From Lentinula raphanica (Eukaryota > Basidiomycota > Agaricomycetes > Agaricales > Omphalotaceae), in contig JANVFP010000023.1 of the NCBI GenBank assembly GCA_027919835.1, positions 1-64,000 on the forward strand: a DNA stretch of 64,000 nt, in the 5' to 3' direction. Below are positions 43,822-56,575 of the stretch, one piece after another (position 1 is the stretch's first letter; the number at the start of each line of letters is the position of its first letter). The notes below the pieces were generated by a model. That model saw only the letters and a list, made by a program, of their open reading frames with translations, made no database searches and had not been told where the DNA came from. Both the position numbers and the translations under genes were made by a program.

Positions 43822-45239
43822 AGTAGCAATGAGTCGGAGTGCAAGTTACAAGCTGCAAAAGATTGGAAGAACGAGAGAAGGAAGAAAAGATCGGAGGGAA
43901 AGAGTGAATGTTACCCTACGTGAACATTCCTACCTATATTCACCGTTGAACATAATGGTATTGTTGGACACCATCTGTTTTCTTGTACCATGATCGATAG
44001 TATCATCTCTTGGATCACTGTTCGAGAGATGCTATCAACAAAGGTTGCAGCTTACCAACAAGCCGCTGGCGACCGTGACGCGGCCATCATGATGAGTAAC
44101 AAGGGGTGATCAAGTAGGGGAGACTGCAAGTTACGAGACCTCAGGCCTCAGGCCTCAGGCCTCAATCCTGCAAAAACGCCGAGTTACCATCTCAATCGGA
44201 GGCTTTATCGATCTTTGCCGCTGTACGATATTTTCAACAAGGTAGTAGAGGGAAGTGGTGGTAGGTGGTAGGAGTGTCATCTCGTCCAGGAGTTTCGCGG
44301 CGCTGATATACTAGAGTATTTGGTCTTTTCCTTCACTGCCGCCGCGCTATACCCTTTCTTACTTACTACTAATAGTGAACATTCGGATATCCGTCTGGCT
44401 TCCAGGAAGCTGTTTCCTCCAATTAGCTACGTGGAAATCCGAAAAGCCGTCGATAGAAACAACAAATCCCATACTTACTATGTAGTTTCCATCTGTAAAA
44501 TCTGTTTGGATTCGACGAGACAGCACCCTCATTTAAAGAATTATGCCAACTCTCGTAATGATCGCAATCCGAGTTGATTTCCGATTCGACTGAGATGATA
44601 GCCTACGCTGCGTACCCTTCCAATGCTTCCCCGAGCTTCGACGTCAGGATGGGGATTCATAGGAAAGTGACGCTGAACATAAACATAATAAGAGGAGTTA
44701 CAACCATAGAATGCCAGAGAAAGTGATTCATGACTCACCAAGATTTTTTGAGTAATGCAGAGAATGCTGGTCCCTGGAGAGAGTAAGTACTTGTATTCCC
44801 CCTGAAAGTAGAGATGACCAATGTGACTGTCGATGAACCTTGGCAATGATTTTGAATACTAGGTACGATTGACTAATATGAATAGGAAATACTTGAAATA
44901 ATGATATGTATGTATCACCAAGAAAGACACAGAATACGCAAGGCATAGGAAGTTGGGACGAAACATGCCACGCACACTGAGCCCGCGCAGAGGACATGGT
45001 CGAAGCGCCAACACAGCGTAGGACATCCAGAGTTTCAATCCAGGATCATCCAGCAAGCAAAAGGCAGCAAACACACAAGTCAGCGAGTGTATGTCAGAAT
45101 CATAGAAAAGGAGAGCAGGAAGAACAAAATAGCAGCTTGATCCAATTTCCTCTACACCAGTCCTTCACCGGTCTCGATCTCGATTGTCTCCGTCTCATCA
45201 TTCCTAACCCCCTTGCCCTCTCGTCTTTTGCTGACGATA
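43822..45239. other. Intergenic region with a possible remnant ORF
   Basis: Holds the 5' flank of the 7TM gene and the 3' flank of UBA2. 44142-44165 has a heptamer (CTCAGGC) repeated about four times. The minus-strand ORF 44859-45074 (FAAFCLLDDPGLKLWMSY, then a hydrophobic tail) reads like coding sequence but I cannot extend it by splicing. I treat it as a possible remnant only. Confidence 0.4.
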
Positions 45240-47825
45240 TCAATCTTCATCGATAATGATCACATCCTCGTCCTCGTCCATTCCTCCTTCTCCCGGACCA
45301 TCCATCATCACCAACCCGTCTTCTTCCAGCTTTCGTTTTTTGCTCGGACTTGTCAAACCTGTCGCATTCGCCGAATTCTTCGTATTTCCAGCACCATCGT
45401 TGCTCATTTTGGCCTTTTTAGCTGCAGGCTCTCCGTTCCTATCCCTTGCTCCAGCTTTCTTGCCGTCATTTTCACCGTCGTCGATAACTAGGACGTCGTC
45501 ATTATCATTGTCAACGGGTAGAGATCTTTTAAGCGATGTACGTGGAGGAGGGGTTGATGGTGGTACGGATTGTTTGGATTTTGGTTTCTTGACAAGTTTG
45601 GGAAGCGGGGAGGGGAGGATATATGGGTCAGCATTGGGAGGATGGGTTGGTCTGGCGAGAAGGTAAGTTAGCATTGTTGAAAAGACCGATAGAAAACCCG
45701 AGAGTTTGTTTCTCGAAAGCTGACGGAGAACCTCGAAACTTACGGTAACTCCCCAATCCCAACCTGAACCGTCTCCCACGCTCCGTCCTCATGAACGATG
45801 CTGATAAACTTGCCTCTCCCCACATTCAAACTCTCCAACGTCCGATCGAGGTTGTCATCCCAGTCAGGATCAGCGAGGATTCGTTTATCCTCGTATACAC
45901 TAATCTCTCTATCGCCCTCTTCGTCGTTGTCGGCAACATCGTTTCCTTGTCCGTTGAGTTGAGAATTCCCGTTCGCCTTTTGCTTTGACCAGCCTAACAC
46001 GCCATGAACGATGTCCCTAAGTGTCGTCCGTGTCCTGTCACAGTTCACGAGTGTGTACGTGTCTCTACATATTCCACAATTGGGATTTGGAGATGAGAGC
46101 TTAACGGAAGAGAGCGGCACGGAGGGTTTTATCTGGATGTGCACGTTGCGGAGGGAGGAGTAATCGACTTTGGGCTGTGTTCCAGGATCATGAAGGGCAT
46201 CCTGGGAGCTGGACGAAGCAGAGGCAGAAGGAGAAGGAGAAGAAAGAGAAGCGCGGAGAAGGTTGAGCGCCTGTAAAACGATGAGTCCTGCGATGATAGC
46301 GTTCGTAGTAGCAATTGCGGGGATAATGTTGCCTGCCATTTCTTGACAGAATGTTAGAGTGTTAGGTAGCCAGTCTGAGAGAACAACTAACCTTTCACTT
46401 CCCACTTACTCTTACCCTCAATTCCGTACGCGGCCGACCGCAAATTTGACGCAGCAGTAACAAAGTCGAGCGTGTCCTCGTCGTCCTTGTCGAACTCGAT
46501 CGTTTGGACTTCGTTGGACGATAGGCGGGCTGAGAGGGAGTGCACACTAGCAAGGCGAATGAGCGGACAAAGAGAAAATAGATTCAGAACACGCATATAC
46601 CTTGAAACAAAAAGCTCCAAGTTTTCCTTCAAAGTCAACTTTTTTTGGTCCTTCATAACGACCTTACTCCCGTTCGTCTGTCCACTCGCTCCAGTTGTCC
46701 CGTTCAAAGCCTGAGATGAATCTACGCCGACGAAGGAGCCATTGATGATTGTGTCGTAATCCAACGGTACAGGCGGTGCGCGATGTTTCCACATATCACT
46801 CATGCTAAGCAAGTTTTCAATGTCAGCCTTGAACACTTTTTCAAATGCAATCTTGGCTGGGTCTTCTGGCGAGTTGACGTTGTAGCTTCGAATGGCTGCG
46901 CGGACTCGAGCGAACGAGCGAGCTTCTTGCCGGAGTTTGGCTATTTCTTCGGCTGACAAGTTGGAATGCGTTGGTGAGCGGAAGGAAAGGGGAAAGAGAC
47001 ACGAGAAATGTTCACCATTTTCTCCGTTCTTCTCAGCCTCGTCGAGTTCGGAGGTCCCTGCGCCTGCTTCCTCATCTGTTCCAAAAAGTTGTCTAGGAAA
47101 ATGAAGAAGAAAAACAAAGTAGAGTTAGTATAGAAAGACGTTTAATGAAAGTTACACACCCCATGAGATAGCTTTTACTCCAGACGATACAGTGAATCGG
47201 CTGACTGGGCGTAGATCTAATCGTGCAGACTGGAAATGACTTTGGTGTTGGCTTCGGTATACAGTCAAAACACTCCGTCGCGTCCTTCACCAGTGGCTGA
47301 ACCTGTCCTAGATAACCAGCCGTCCCACTCTCAACCAAAGGCACACCAGCAGCCATACACATCTTGTTAACATGTCTTCTCGCATCAAGATTATCCAGCG
47401 CATTGAGCACAACTCCAAAACCTTTGAACCAGTTCACGTCATACTCCTCATCTTTGATATTCCCAAAAATCGGTGTAATCTTCGCGTTCGGGTTGAAGGA
47501 CGACGCGGCGCGTGCGGCGGTGATAGATTTTGGCTTCTTGACGTCTTTTGTGCGGAAGAGAAATTGTCGGTTGAGATTGGAGAGGTCGATGGTGTCAAGG
47601 TCGAGGAGAGTGATTTGGGTGAATCCGGTCAAGACGATGGTTTTCACTGAGTTGAGCGGTAGGATATTTCTAGAAGATATTATATAGCTTAGAGACCGAC
47701 GTACAAAGTTCGCAACCTATTCCACCAGCACCAACGACTAGAACTTTTGTCTGCGAGAGACGAGAGTGCAGTTTTGGTCCAAGTATTGCTTCTGCGTGTT
47801 TTGTTCGACCAGGAGCGGTGGACAT
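45240..47825 (-). CDS. UBA2: SUMO-activating enzyme E1 catalytic subunit
   Basis: Seven exons: 47705-47825, 47160-47646, 47016-47092, 46601-46952, 46392-46546, 45744-46341 and 45240-45651 (733 aa). With Aos1 it adenylates SUMO and carries it as a thioester. The adenylation domain has [13 protein letters not shown] (about 30, spanning intron 1), [17 protein letters not shown] and [16 protein letters not shown]. The catalytic cysteine sits in [16 protein letters not shown]. Zinc-binding pairs are in ECFDCIP (about 160) and NCGICRDTY (about 480). The ubiquitin-fold domain follows. The C-terminal 130 residues are basic then acidic: [27 protein letters not shown] (a nuclear localisation signal), and a [12 protein letters not shown] end that looks like a SUMO-interacting motif. 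A Ser/Pro/Ala insert lies near 420-440. Confidence 0.95.
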
Positions 47826-49316
47826 AGTAGAAGTTTACACCAGCGCGAATCCGTTGAGTGTATGAAAGGGAGAACCAGAGGATGGGCGCTTGTCTAGCGC
47901 TAAATTCCGGTCTCCCAGTGTAGCGGTAGCGGGCAGAGCTTTCACACCAGCGAAAACGGAGCAAAGTAGAGGTAGAGGTAGAGTAGAGGTAGAGCTCCAA
48001 GTAGAGAAGTTACGAGGAGCGGTGTTGGCCTAGTCTAGGAGTAACCCTCTACTTTCTGAGTTCAAAGCAGCGCTCGCCACAGTGCCACATCTCGGCCACC
48101 ACCGGCATTGTCAAAATTTGCTTGCGCCGCTCGGCGGCGGGTCTCCCAAATGTCTCAACACTACAGGTTGTACTCACATTCAAGAACCTGCATTCGCTCA
48201 TACCATCTGGCAAAGACCCTCCTAAGAGCTCCGAAACCACTAGCTATTTTTTTACTGATCGCTGTATATTGATTTTTGCTGCGTCCGCCATTTGGCATAG
48301 GCCCGGTGATTCCGGCGGTAGTGTCAGCTCGGCATCTTTCTTATTTCGGCATCTGTTGACTCCGGTTGATTCGGTTTAGGGTGGAACTCTACTTTTGAAG
48401 GCCATCCTAAGAGTAGAGGAGGGACCTCTACTCCCAAGCATATATCTGCCTCTACCTCTACTCTACCTCTACTCTACCTCTACTCTACTTTCACTCCAGT
48501 TGTCGCTGGTGTGAATGTCCTCGTAGCGGGACAGTTGTCGCGGTAACACCAGTTGTTGGGGACTTAGAGTAGGTCGTCGAGAGAAGCGTTGTAACTGGGG
48601 TGTTTTCAAGATAACCTAGGGTATATCGTACAAACGAGCTGTTCTTATATACCCTACTGAAGAGTCCTTTCTAAATTAGGTAACGAAATATTATGTAAGG
48701 TACTGAGCTCAGAAGTTTAACGCTCGTCGTCGTTACCGGGTCGTTACTACACCCAGATGATGAACGTTGAACGAAGTTGAACGTTGAACCACAGCAATAA
48801 TGGTGGCCACTCCCTCTACGAGTCTACGAGGCTACTCCGACCCCCTTCTTGGAATTATCAAACCCCGGCACACATCAATACCAACCCTCTCTCGGAGAGA
48901 CAACTCAGCCGTCTTTCATGGTCGAATTGAGATTGTAGCTTGCAGTCTCTCCGGATCTTTTATTTGTTTCCCATGATACCGCGTTGATTTGACTCTTGGT
49001 CAGTCGCAAAACGCCCTTTGTGGATGATCCTAGCAGTCCCCGATCTGATACAAGAATTATCGGCAGAAAAAATGACAGATGATCCAAGCAACAGATGATG
49101 TCCAACCGTACTGTCCAACATAATACTTTATATTCAAGGCTAGATATAGGTAGGTTCACAGACCGTCACATTCACTCTTTCTCTCCTTATTCTTTCCTCC
49201 CTCAAACTTATTGCCTGCGCACTTATTCTTCCTTCCTCCTTGTTATTTCCTTCCTTTCTTCATTCTTCCAGTCTTTGAGCAGATTGCCAAGCCTTGCACT
49301 TCAATTCATTGCCATC
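47826..49316. other. Divergent spacer with a MITE-like element
   Basis: Region between UBA2 and the second 7TM gene. 47941-48515 is the inverted-repeat element listed separately. The rest (48516-49316) has no recognisable gene and holds the promoter of the 7TM gene with pyrimidine-rich tracts near 49170-49270. Confidence 0.5.
47941..48515. mobile_element. MITE-like element with terminal inverted repeats and GGTAGA-type satellite arms
   Basis: The ends are inverted copies: TTCACACCAGCGA at 47941 and TCGCTGGTGTGAA ending at 48515. Next to each end lies an inverted run of a simple repeat: AAGTAGAGGTAGAGGTAGAG inward from the left and its complement CTCTACCTCTACTCTACC before the right end. About 575 bp long, no ORF of note inside, no transposase. 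Immediate flanks do not show a clear target-site duplication. Most like a non-autonomous DNA transposon; a pair of inverted minisatellites is the alternative. Confidence 0.55.
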
Positions 49317-50797
49317 ATGGTAGGCAAGTGTTCTATGTTTTCTGCTGAAGCTCTGGCATGGCCATTTATGATCTTCGTCCCTCTCTAGATTTTCAACCTT
49401 TTGTAGTGTTTGATCTACTACAGTTCATAGCTCTCACTTTCGTTTCAACAACCTATCTATTCGCATTGCTTTCAAAGAGGAGGCTGTCACGCTTCAAGAC
49501 GTGGTTTGCGTTGATGATTTCCTCCCTTGTATATTGCATATCATTTCTCCTACTCGTTGGACATCAAACTGGTCCTGAACCTCCCTTCGGTCTCTGTTTA
49601 TTCCAAGCAGGACTCATCTACGCTGCACCTCCAGGGTAAGCCACCACACCAATGACACTCAATATGGCACTCAATATCTATTTGAATGGTAGTGTGGCTG
49701 CAGCGGGATTGGCCTTTGTTGTGGAAGTGAGTTCTGATCTCATCTACTTAGGCAAATCTCGTCTAAATAGTATCCGAAAGCTCTTTCTCAGACTTACGAC
49801 GATGATGGATAATAGACAACTGGATTCCCGAATCATCACAGGTGTGAGTAGATCCAAAGCCCTTTCATTTCACCTTGGGAAAAATCACTCGTCGTGGGCC
49901 GTGGACTGATCTGTTGATCAGCTTTTAATCTTGCCTCCCCTCGCACATCAGATCGTTTTCTGGATAGCAATGTTTGTGAGTTGCAACACTGATGTATAAT
50001 GCAATGTACTACCTAACAACCTTTGTTTTCCTTTAGACTGGGCTCTCTGATCAAAACATGATCCGACGAGAGCCACATCAAATGTTTTGTGACCTCGCTG
50101 TGAAGTTACCGTGAGTTTCCAAGTTCGAAGATGGTATGTCTCAGCTCACTGACTCCCCTGTCCACGGACAGTACAACAGTGACGGGAAGCGTTACCGGTG
50201 CGCTGACTGTAATCATAATCGTGATCGAATGTACGCCCATTAGAATATCAAGTTCGAGCATGTGGTGATCTGTTCTCATGCATAGTATACACAATATACA
50301 ACTTCTGGCGTAAGCGGAACATCTTTGGAGACCTAAGACGTCGTTATCAAAGTGGCCCGATCTTCCCTTTTACGTTGTTCGTTCGTGTAGGATTCTTCAC
50401 CGTTGCAGGGGGGTTGGCAATACTGTGGGTCATTCTGCACCAAAGTCAACACTCATGATACAATAATACCTTGGCAGACTGGTTTATCAGCTTAATGCAC
50501 CTTCTTCCTCATCTAGTGACACAGGCACCCTGACGGATTTGTTGGCCATTAGTACGCATTGGGGATTTCTAATTCTGCAGATTGCTGGTTAACCACTGAC
50601 CCCTCGTTGTTTCCAGTTCCGCTTTTGATAGCAATTGTGTTTGGCACACAAGAGGTACGCAAACCCTTTTGAATACAACCGCTAGCTCGAATCATGAATC
50701 CTTGATTTTGTACAAGCAGGATCTTGTCCAGATGTACAAATTTTGGAAGAAAAGAGGTTCACCCAAAGATACGTTCGACCCTGCTACTGATGGTTAA
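49317..50797 (+). CDS. Putative seven-transmembrane protein, paralog 2
   Basis: Eleven exons: 49317-49323 (7 nt), 49389-49635, 49693-49726, 49781-49843, 49922-49975, 50037-50110, 50172-50230, 50286-50424, 50478-50551, 50617-50654 and 50720-50797 (288 aa). As in paralog 1 the first exon is ATGGTAG followed by a GC-AG intron (GCAAGT), giving MVDFQPFVVFD. An alternative start at 49358 would read through the intron end in frame and is less likely because paralog 1 lacks it. Shared blocks include FDLLQFIALTFVSTTYLFAL, VGHQTGPEPPFGLCLFQAGL, AAAGLAFVVE, LRLTTMMDNRQLDSRIITG, LLILPPLAHQIVFWIAMF, RRRYQSGPIFPF and IAIVFGTQEDLVQMYKFWKK. About seven hydrophobic helices. Function unknown. Confidence 0.8.
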
Positions 50798-51539
50798 CCT
50801 TCCAAAGTTGTTCGCAAGGATGAGGGATATATATAGATGAAATTTTTTAGGTTGGATATTTGCTTGACCAGTATACTAGAATGTATATTTGTCTTTCCCA
50901 AAATCCACTGGTTGAGGTGACGGGGATAGAGCTGAAGATTTTGTAGCTATCCGCCGGGATTTTTGGACTATGCATATTTACATACCAGTAATCCTCAAGC
51001 ATTGTGCTCTGCAGATTCTGTCAGTGTAAATGGTTTTTCTTCGAGAGTCACATTCTGTCATGACTGGCAGCAATTGAGAGCAATTGGCACGGAAGGAAGG
51101 AAAGTACATGACTCCATCTGAAGATAGAGCTGCGAGCAAGAAATTGAAGAAATATTTTGTTAAGTTGCGCTCAACTTGAAGTTTTAGTGAGAGTTGCCAA
51201 CTGCAAGTCGAGCAGAGCCTTCAGTTGAGATAGGAATGAGGTTGAAGATCTTGTAGCTCTATACGTTCATATTGAGTTCAGGCTCTCTATGGCATACTTA
51301 AGCCCTGTTTGTTTTGTAGTGCAGCGAGAAAATCGTCGTAACAGTCTTTTCGGAAAGTTTGTAGGCAAGTTCAGCACTGTTCAGCAGCAGAAGTTCAAGT
51401 TGCCAGGTGGCAGGAAGCGAAGAAGAGTCTTTGCTGACAAATATTGATAAGCGAGAATTCAAGCGCCCATCCTGAGAAACGAGGGGTCTGCCAGGCTCCT
51501 CTTTTGAACAACGACTATAACTATTAAGACTTAAATATC
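50798..51539. other. Intergenic region before XRN1
   Basis: 3' flank of the 7TM gene and XRN1 promoter. No ORF of interest. A run of inverted GTTGA/TCAAC words near 51170-51190 may form a weak hairpin. Confidence 0.45.
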
Positions 51540-54500
51540 ATGGGTGAGTTTCTCGTGCAGCCACTCTTTCGCCAGAGCTCTGAATTTAGCAATCTCTAGG
51601 TATACCAAAGGTGTGTTCTTGACGAATCTGTAATCCCTACCATTCTCAACTGGCACATAGTTCTTTCGCTGGATTTCGTATGTTTTATTCTGATCCCATG
51701 GTGTATGATCATAACATTTTTATAGAGAACGTTATCCTTTGACCTCCCAGCTCATCCAAGAGAACAAGATACCCGAGTTCGGTACGTTCTCGCTTGGATT
51801 TACCGTTCCTTTCGACTAAAACCATGCAGATAATTTATACTTGGATTTCAATGCTATCATTCACAATTGCTCACATCCAAACGACGCCGACGCACATTAC
51901 CGAATATCCGAGGAACAGATATTTACGTCTATATTCGCCTATGTTGACCATCTATTCGGCAAGATCAGACCCAAAAAGTTGTTCTTCATGGCTGTCGATG
52001 GGGTGGCACCACGTGCCAAAATGAACCAGCAACGGAGTCGCAGATTTCGCACAGCGAAGGAAGCCAGAGAGGTTCGACAGAAAGCGGAAGCCAAGGGAGA
52101 GAAACTACCAGAGGAGAAGGCTTTCGACAGTAATTGTATTACACCGGGAACGCCATTCATGGCCAGATTGTCGGAGCAGCTCAAATACTTCGTGAACAAG
52201 AAAATCTCAGAGGATTCCAATTGGAGGGACGTCCAAGTAGTGCTATCTGGACACGAGGTTCCAGGAGAGGGGGAACACAAAATCATGGAATACATTCGTC
52301 TGGCACGCTCTCAACCTGATTACGACCCAAATCTTCGACATTGTCTATACGGCCTTGACGCTGATCTCATCATGCTCGGCCTACTCAGTCACGATCCTCA
52401 CTTCTGTCTTCTTCGGGAAGAAGTCAAGTTTGGACCAGCACGGAAGAGTCGTGGCAACTCTTCCCTTGACTCTATCACCTTCTATTTGCTTCATTTATCT
52501 CTCTTCCGAGAGTATCTCGACCTCGAATTCAACTCTCTTGCGACTCAGCTACCCTTCCCATATTCCCTCGAGCGTATCATCGACGACTTCATTCTCCTCG
52601 CCGTATTCGTCGGCAACGACTTCTTACCCAACTTACCCGACCTACACATTCACGAGAACGGGCTCGAGAAGCTCTTCGAAGTGTACAAGAAAGTTCTTCC
52701 CACCCTGGAAGGATATATCAATGACGCAGGGACGATTCACCTTCCACGACTTCAGACCATCCTAGAGGAGATGGCCCAGTGGGAAGTCGATGTATTTGAA
52801 CAAGAAAACTCCGATATAAACTGGTACAAAGGCAAACAGGCCAAGTATAAACATGGCGCAGCTCCAAAGCAGACCGAGCTCGTCCTCACTGTACCCCAAC
52901 ATGACATTTTCCGCGCCATACGCGACTGGCTCATGGCGAAACCATCGAAATCGTTAACGATGCCCAACAACTTCCCCGCCAAAGACCGACTATTCATTTT
53001 GACCGTCGCTCGAGATCTCAATCTCACTTTGGCTTGGGATGAGTACGACGAGGAAGGGAGCAATGTTGTCTCGTTCACGCCTGCTTATCCCGAGGAAGCG
53101 TTTGACGACGACGAGCCCGAGGCGCAGGTTGCCTTGTTACGTGTATTGAGAAAATACGAGAGGGCTCCGATTGACGGAGGAGAAGAGGATTTCGAAACCC
53201 GCGCAACGAACGCTCTTGCGCATAAAATGGACGAATGGAAACGGGATTATTATTCTAGAAAACTGGAGTTCTCATACGACGACCCCGAGGCCATGCAGAA
53301 GTTGGTATACCGCTACGTCGAGGGATTGCAATGGGTGATGTATTATTATTTCACGGGGGTCAAATCGTGGGCTTGGTTCTACGATTATCATTATGCGCCT
53401 AGGATCTCGGACTTATCTTCCAAGGCAAGGTGGGGAGGGAAGGGTGGAAATGGTAGGAGGGGGATCGCACAGTTGAGCTTCAATTTTGAGTTGGGGACGC
53501 CGTTCAGACCCTATGAGCAGCTCATGGGTGTGCTACCGGTTGCGAGTAAGGATCATATACCTACAGCGTATCATGTGCGTTCATACTCAGCCTCCTTGTT
53601 TTCCATTGGACTAACTCTCTCTCTCTCTATCAAGGATCTTATGACGAGCCCAACCTCGTCAATATCAGACTTCTACCCCGAAGATTTCGAGCAAGACCTG
53701 AATGGAAAGAAAGCAGATTGGGAGGCAATCGTCAAGATTCCTTTCATCGACGAAAAGCGGTTGCTCGCAGCGATGAGCACCAAGGAGCACCTCCTGACCG
53801 CTGCCGAGAAACAGCGGAACACGTTCGGAACGAGCACGAAGTTTACGTTTCGAGGTCTCAACGCTGAACCAACGGAATACCCTTCATCTTTACCTGGATT
53901 CTTCCCTCCTCTGCATCGCTGCATGTGCAAAACGGAGGTATTCAATCTACCTACGTTGGACCCAGACCTTGGTCTTTCATTGGTCACTGGTCTGGTCGAG
54001 GGCGCGTTGACAGGACCTTCAGCCTTATCAGGTTTCCCTTCCTTATACACTCTCCCTCACACCCATGCAGTACTCGGTTATCACCACGTCAACGTACACG
54101 GCACGGAGTCACGGAATCAGAGCATGGTTGTGCAAATAAAAAACACGTTTGAAGAACGCAAAACGGAAGAGATTGGTCGACAGATGCTTGGAAAACGGGT
54201 CTTCATTGGATGGCCATTCCTATCGGAAGGCATGGTAGTTGGAGTTTCGGATGAGCTGTTTAGGTATGAAAAGGGTCAAGTTGGTGCACCTGGACGAGGA
54301 GTGGAGAAGGTGCTTGGGACACCTCATAGTCAGAGTGGACTTGGACTATGGAAAATGAAAGCAGATAAGATCGAGGGTGTTTATTCGAAGAGGTTTGGAG
54401 TTATTACTGGACCAGTGGATGTTTTGGTGCATGTGAGGCCCTTGAAAGGTATATCCTCCTGATTGGCTTTCTCAGATGCCGATTGCTTGAACGTGGCCAT

Positions 54501-56399
54501 TTCGTACAGGTCTGAAACGCCTCGAGGACGGCTCGCTGGTGAAAGAGTATGAAGGAAGTGAAAAGGAGACAGAAATCGCGGTACAAATGTCGGTTTCTGC
54601 TGTTGGCGCGGAAGATCCACGCTACATCGAACGACCAGCTCCGCCGCTGTCTGAGGAGTTCCCGGAAGGAAGTAAGATTTTCTTCTTAGGCGAGCACGCG
54701 TATGGTGTCGCGGCCCAAGTGTCTGCCACTACAGATACTAGTCTCTCAGTGATCCTCGCAGTAGGTTTAATCTTCCTCATTCACATCTCCATCGTTGACC
54801 TGTTTTGTGCCTACATAGTTCTTCCCTTCCGATACTTCTGAAAACGCACAATTCAAATCGATCGTTCAAGACCGGTTTTCATCAACCTCACCCTCCTCTT
54901 CAAAATTCACCAACAACTATTACCCAGCTTTCCGAGCTGCGGAAATGCTCGGAATGTCGAGTCGAGCGATCGCGAGGATTACGTCTAGTTTCTTGATCAT
55001 CACATCCGACAATATGAAGCACAATATTGGGTTGAGCCTCAAGTTTGAGGCGAAGAGCTTGAAAGTCATCGATTACTCGAGGAAGGAGGGCAGACATTGG
55101 GAGTTTAGTGAGAAGGCGATAAGGTTGATTAAGGATTATCAGGAAGCTTTCCCTGATGTATTTAGGTGTCTGGATATCAATGTCGATGGTGAGCTCTTGG
55201 TCTTTCTACCCTCATTTTTGCCCTTTCTCAAGGCTTCCAGGAATGCTCCGAGCTGTCGACATCCTGCCCGGTCCCAATCCTGATGCCCGGACAAAAGAAA
55301 TTCGAGCATGGCTCAAAGCTAAAGGCGTCCCAGATTTCGAACCGGTCTCACTTTTTTCTGACCAACTCTCCACCGAGACCATATCTCAAATCGAACAACT
55401 TGCTGATAAACTCAATGAGAATCGATCCACGAACGGGATAAAGAAAGCCATAGTGAAAGGTATACCTAGAGGTGCGGTGCTGAAGCCATCGCATGCAGTC
55501 TATCGGTTGAGAGGGCAGAAGTTCGGATTGGGGGACAGAGTGATCATGGTGCAGGATTCGGGGAGTGTCCCCTTAGGTGTCAAAGGGGTCGTGGTCGGTT
55601 TGAATTCAAAGACATTGGACGTAGTTTGGGATATTCCGTTTATGAGCGGGACTACGCTGGGCGATAGGTGGGTGTTGATCATTCTTCTTTTTTGTGTAAA
55701 TCCATGTTCACCCTTTCTATTACGCCCAGATGTTCCCAATACCGAGGGCTAGCGGTGGAATTCAACTCTTGTTTGAACTTGAGCGACCCCCAATTCGTCA
55801 CATCCACGAATCCAAAAGAGCAAAAACCCGCATTGCCGGTCAATCATGCTGCACCGTTCAAGCCAAGAATTGGACCTCATCCAATTGTCAGACCCACACC
55901 AGGACAAGTTCCATTAGGATTCCGACCTGCACCTGCCTCAGCGCAAACACAATCCCATTCTTTGCCTACGCCATCTATTCAGGCCAAACAGGTGCACATC
56001 ATGACCAACCCTCAGCATCACCAGCAAGGTTCGGATATGGGTTCCGCACAGACTGGCGCACGAAATGGCTTCTCCCCTAACAACAGAGGAGCTCCGTATT
56101 CGTATCCCTCGCGCGGACGAGGACAATCTACACAAGAAGGAGGAATGAATGGGATGGGATCGAGAGGAGGGTTCACTAATTCCCAAGGACTAGGACGAGG
56201 GTCTTCAGGCTCCAGTGTGAAAGATGCGAATATTCCAAATCAATATCCAAATGGGATGAGTGGGATCGAGGGTCGTGGCAGAGGTGCTGTTAGAGGCGGA
56301 AGAGGAAGAGGGTTCAGAGGGCGAGGCAGGGGTTATACTAACGGTAACTATAAGGGATCTACGGCTGCATCGGTCCCGCCATTGCCAATGGCTTCGTGA
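51540..56399 (+). CDS. XRN1: 5'-3' exoribonuclease 1
   Basis: Ten exons: 51540-51543 (4 nt), 51600-51610 (11 nt), 51661-51677 (17 nt), 51726-51781, 51830-53574, 53635-54448, 54510-54760, 54819-55188, 55241-55667 and 55730-56399 (1454 aa). The micro-exons rebuild the family's N-terminus, MGIPKFFRWISERYPL, and then IPEFDNLYLDFNAIIHNC. Xrn1 is the cytoplasmic nuclease that degrades decapped mRNA. Active-site acidic residues lie in NLYLDFN, FFMAVDGVAPRAKMNQQRSR, GHEVPGEGEHKIMEYIR, YGLDADLIMLGL and VFVGNDFLPNLP. The length, with PAZ/KOW/winged-helix and SH3-like regions after 650 (for example FGLGDRVIMVQDSGSVPLG), fits Xrn1 rather than the nuclear Rat1. The C-terminus is Gly/Arg-rich (GRGRGAVRGGRGRG), an RNA-binding-type tail. 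Confidence 0.94.
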
Positions 56400-56575
56400 T
56401 AGCTTTTCATATCTTTTTAGGACGAGCAGAGTGCTTCTACTCTTGACACTTGTTTGTACTTACATAGTCTGCCATTCGGAAAGATTCGGCAGTGTCTAGT
56501 CGATTTCGGCTTCTCGGCCATCACTTGATATAAGTTATCTTCTTGATCGCCACGGATTCTCTTTCCAATCAACTC

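Noticed and set aside
44142..44165. CTCAGGC heptamer repeats as a possible CRISPR-like or satellite array
   Set aside because: Only about four units without spacers, and CRISPR arrays are not expected in a fungal nucleus.
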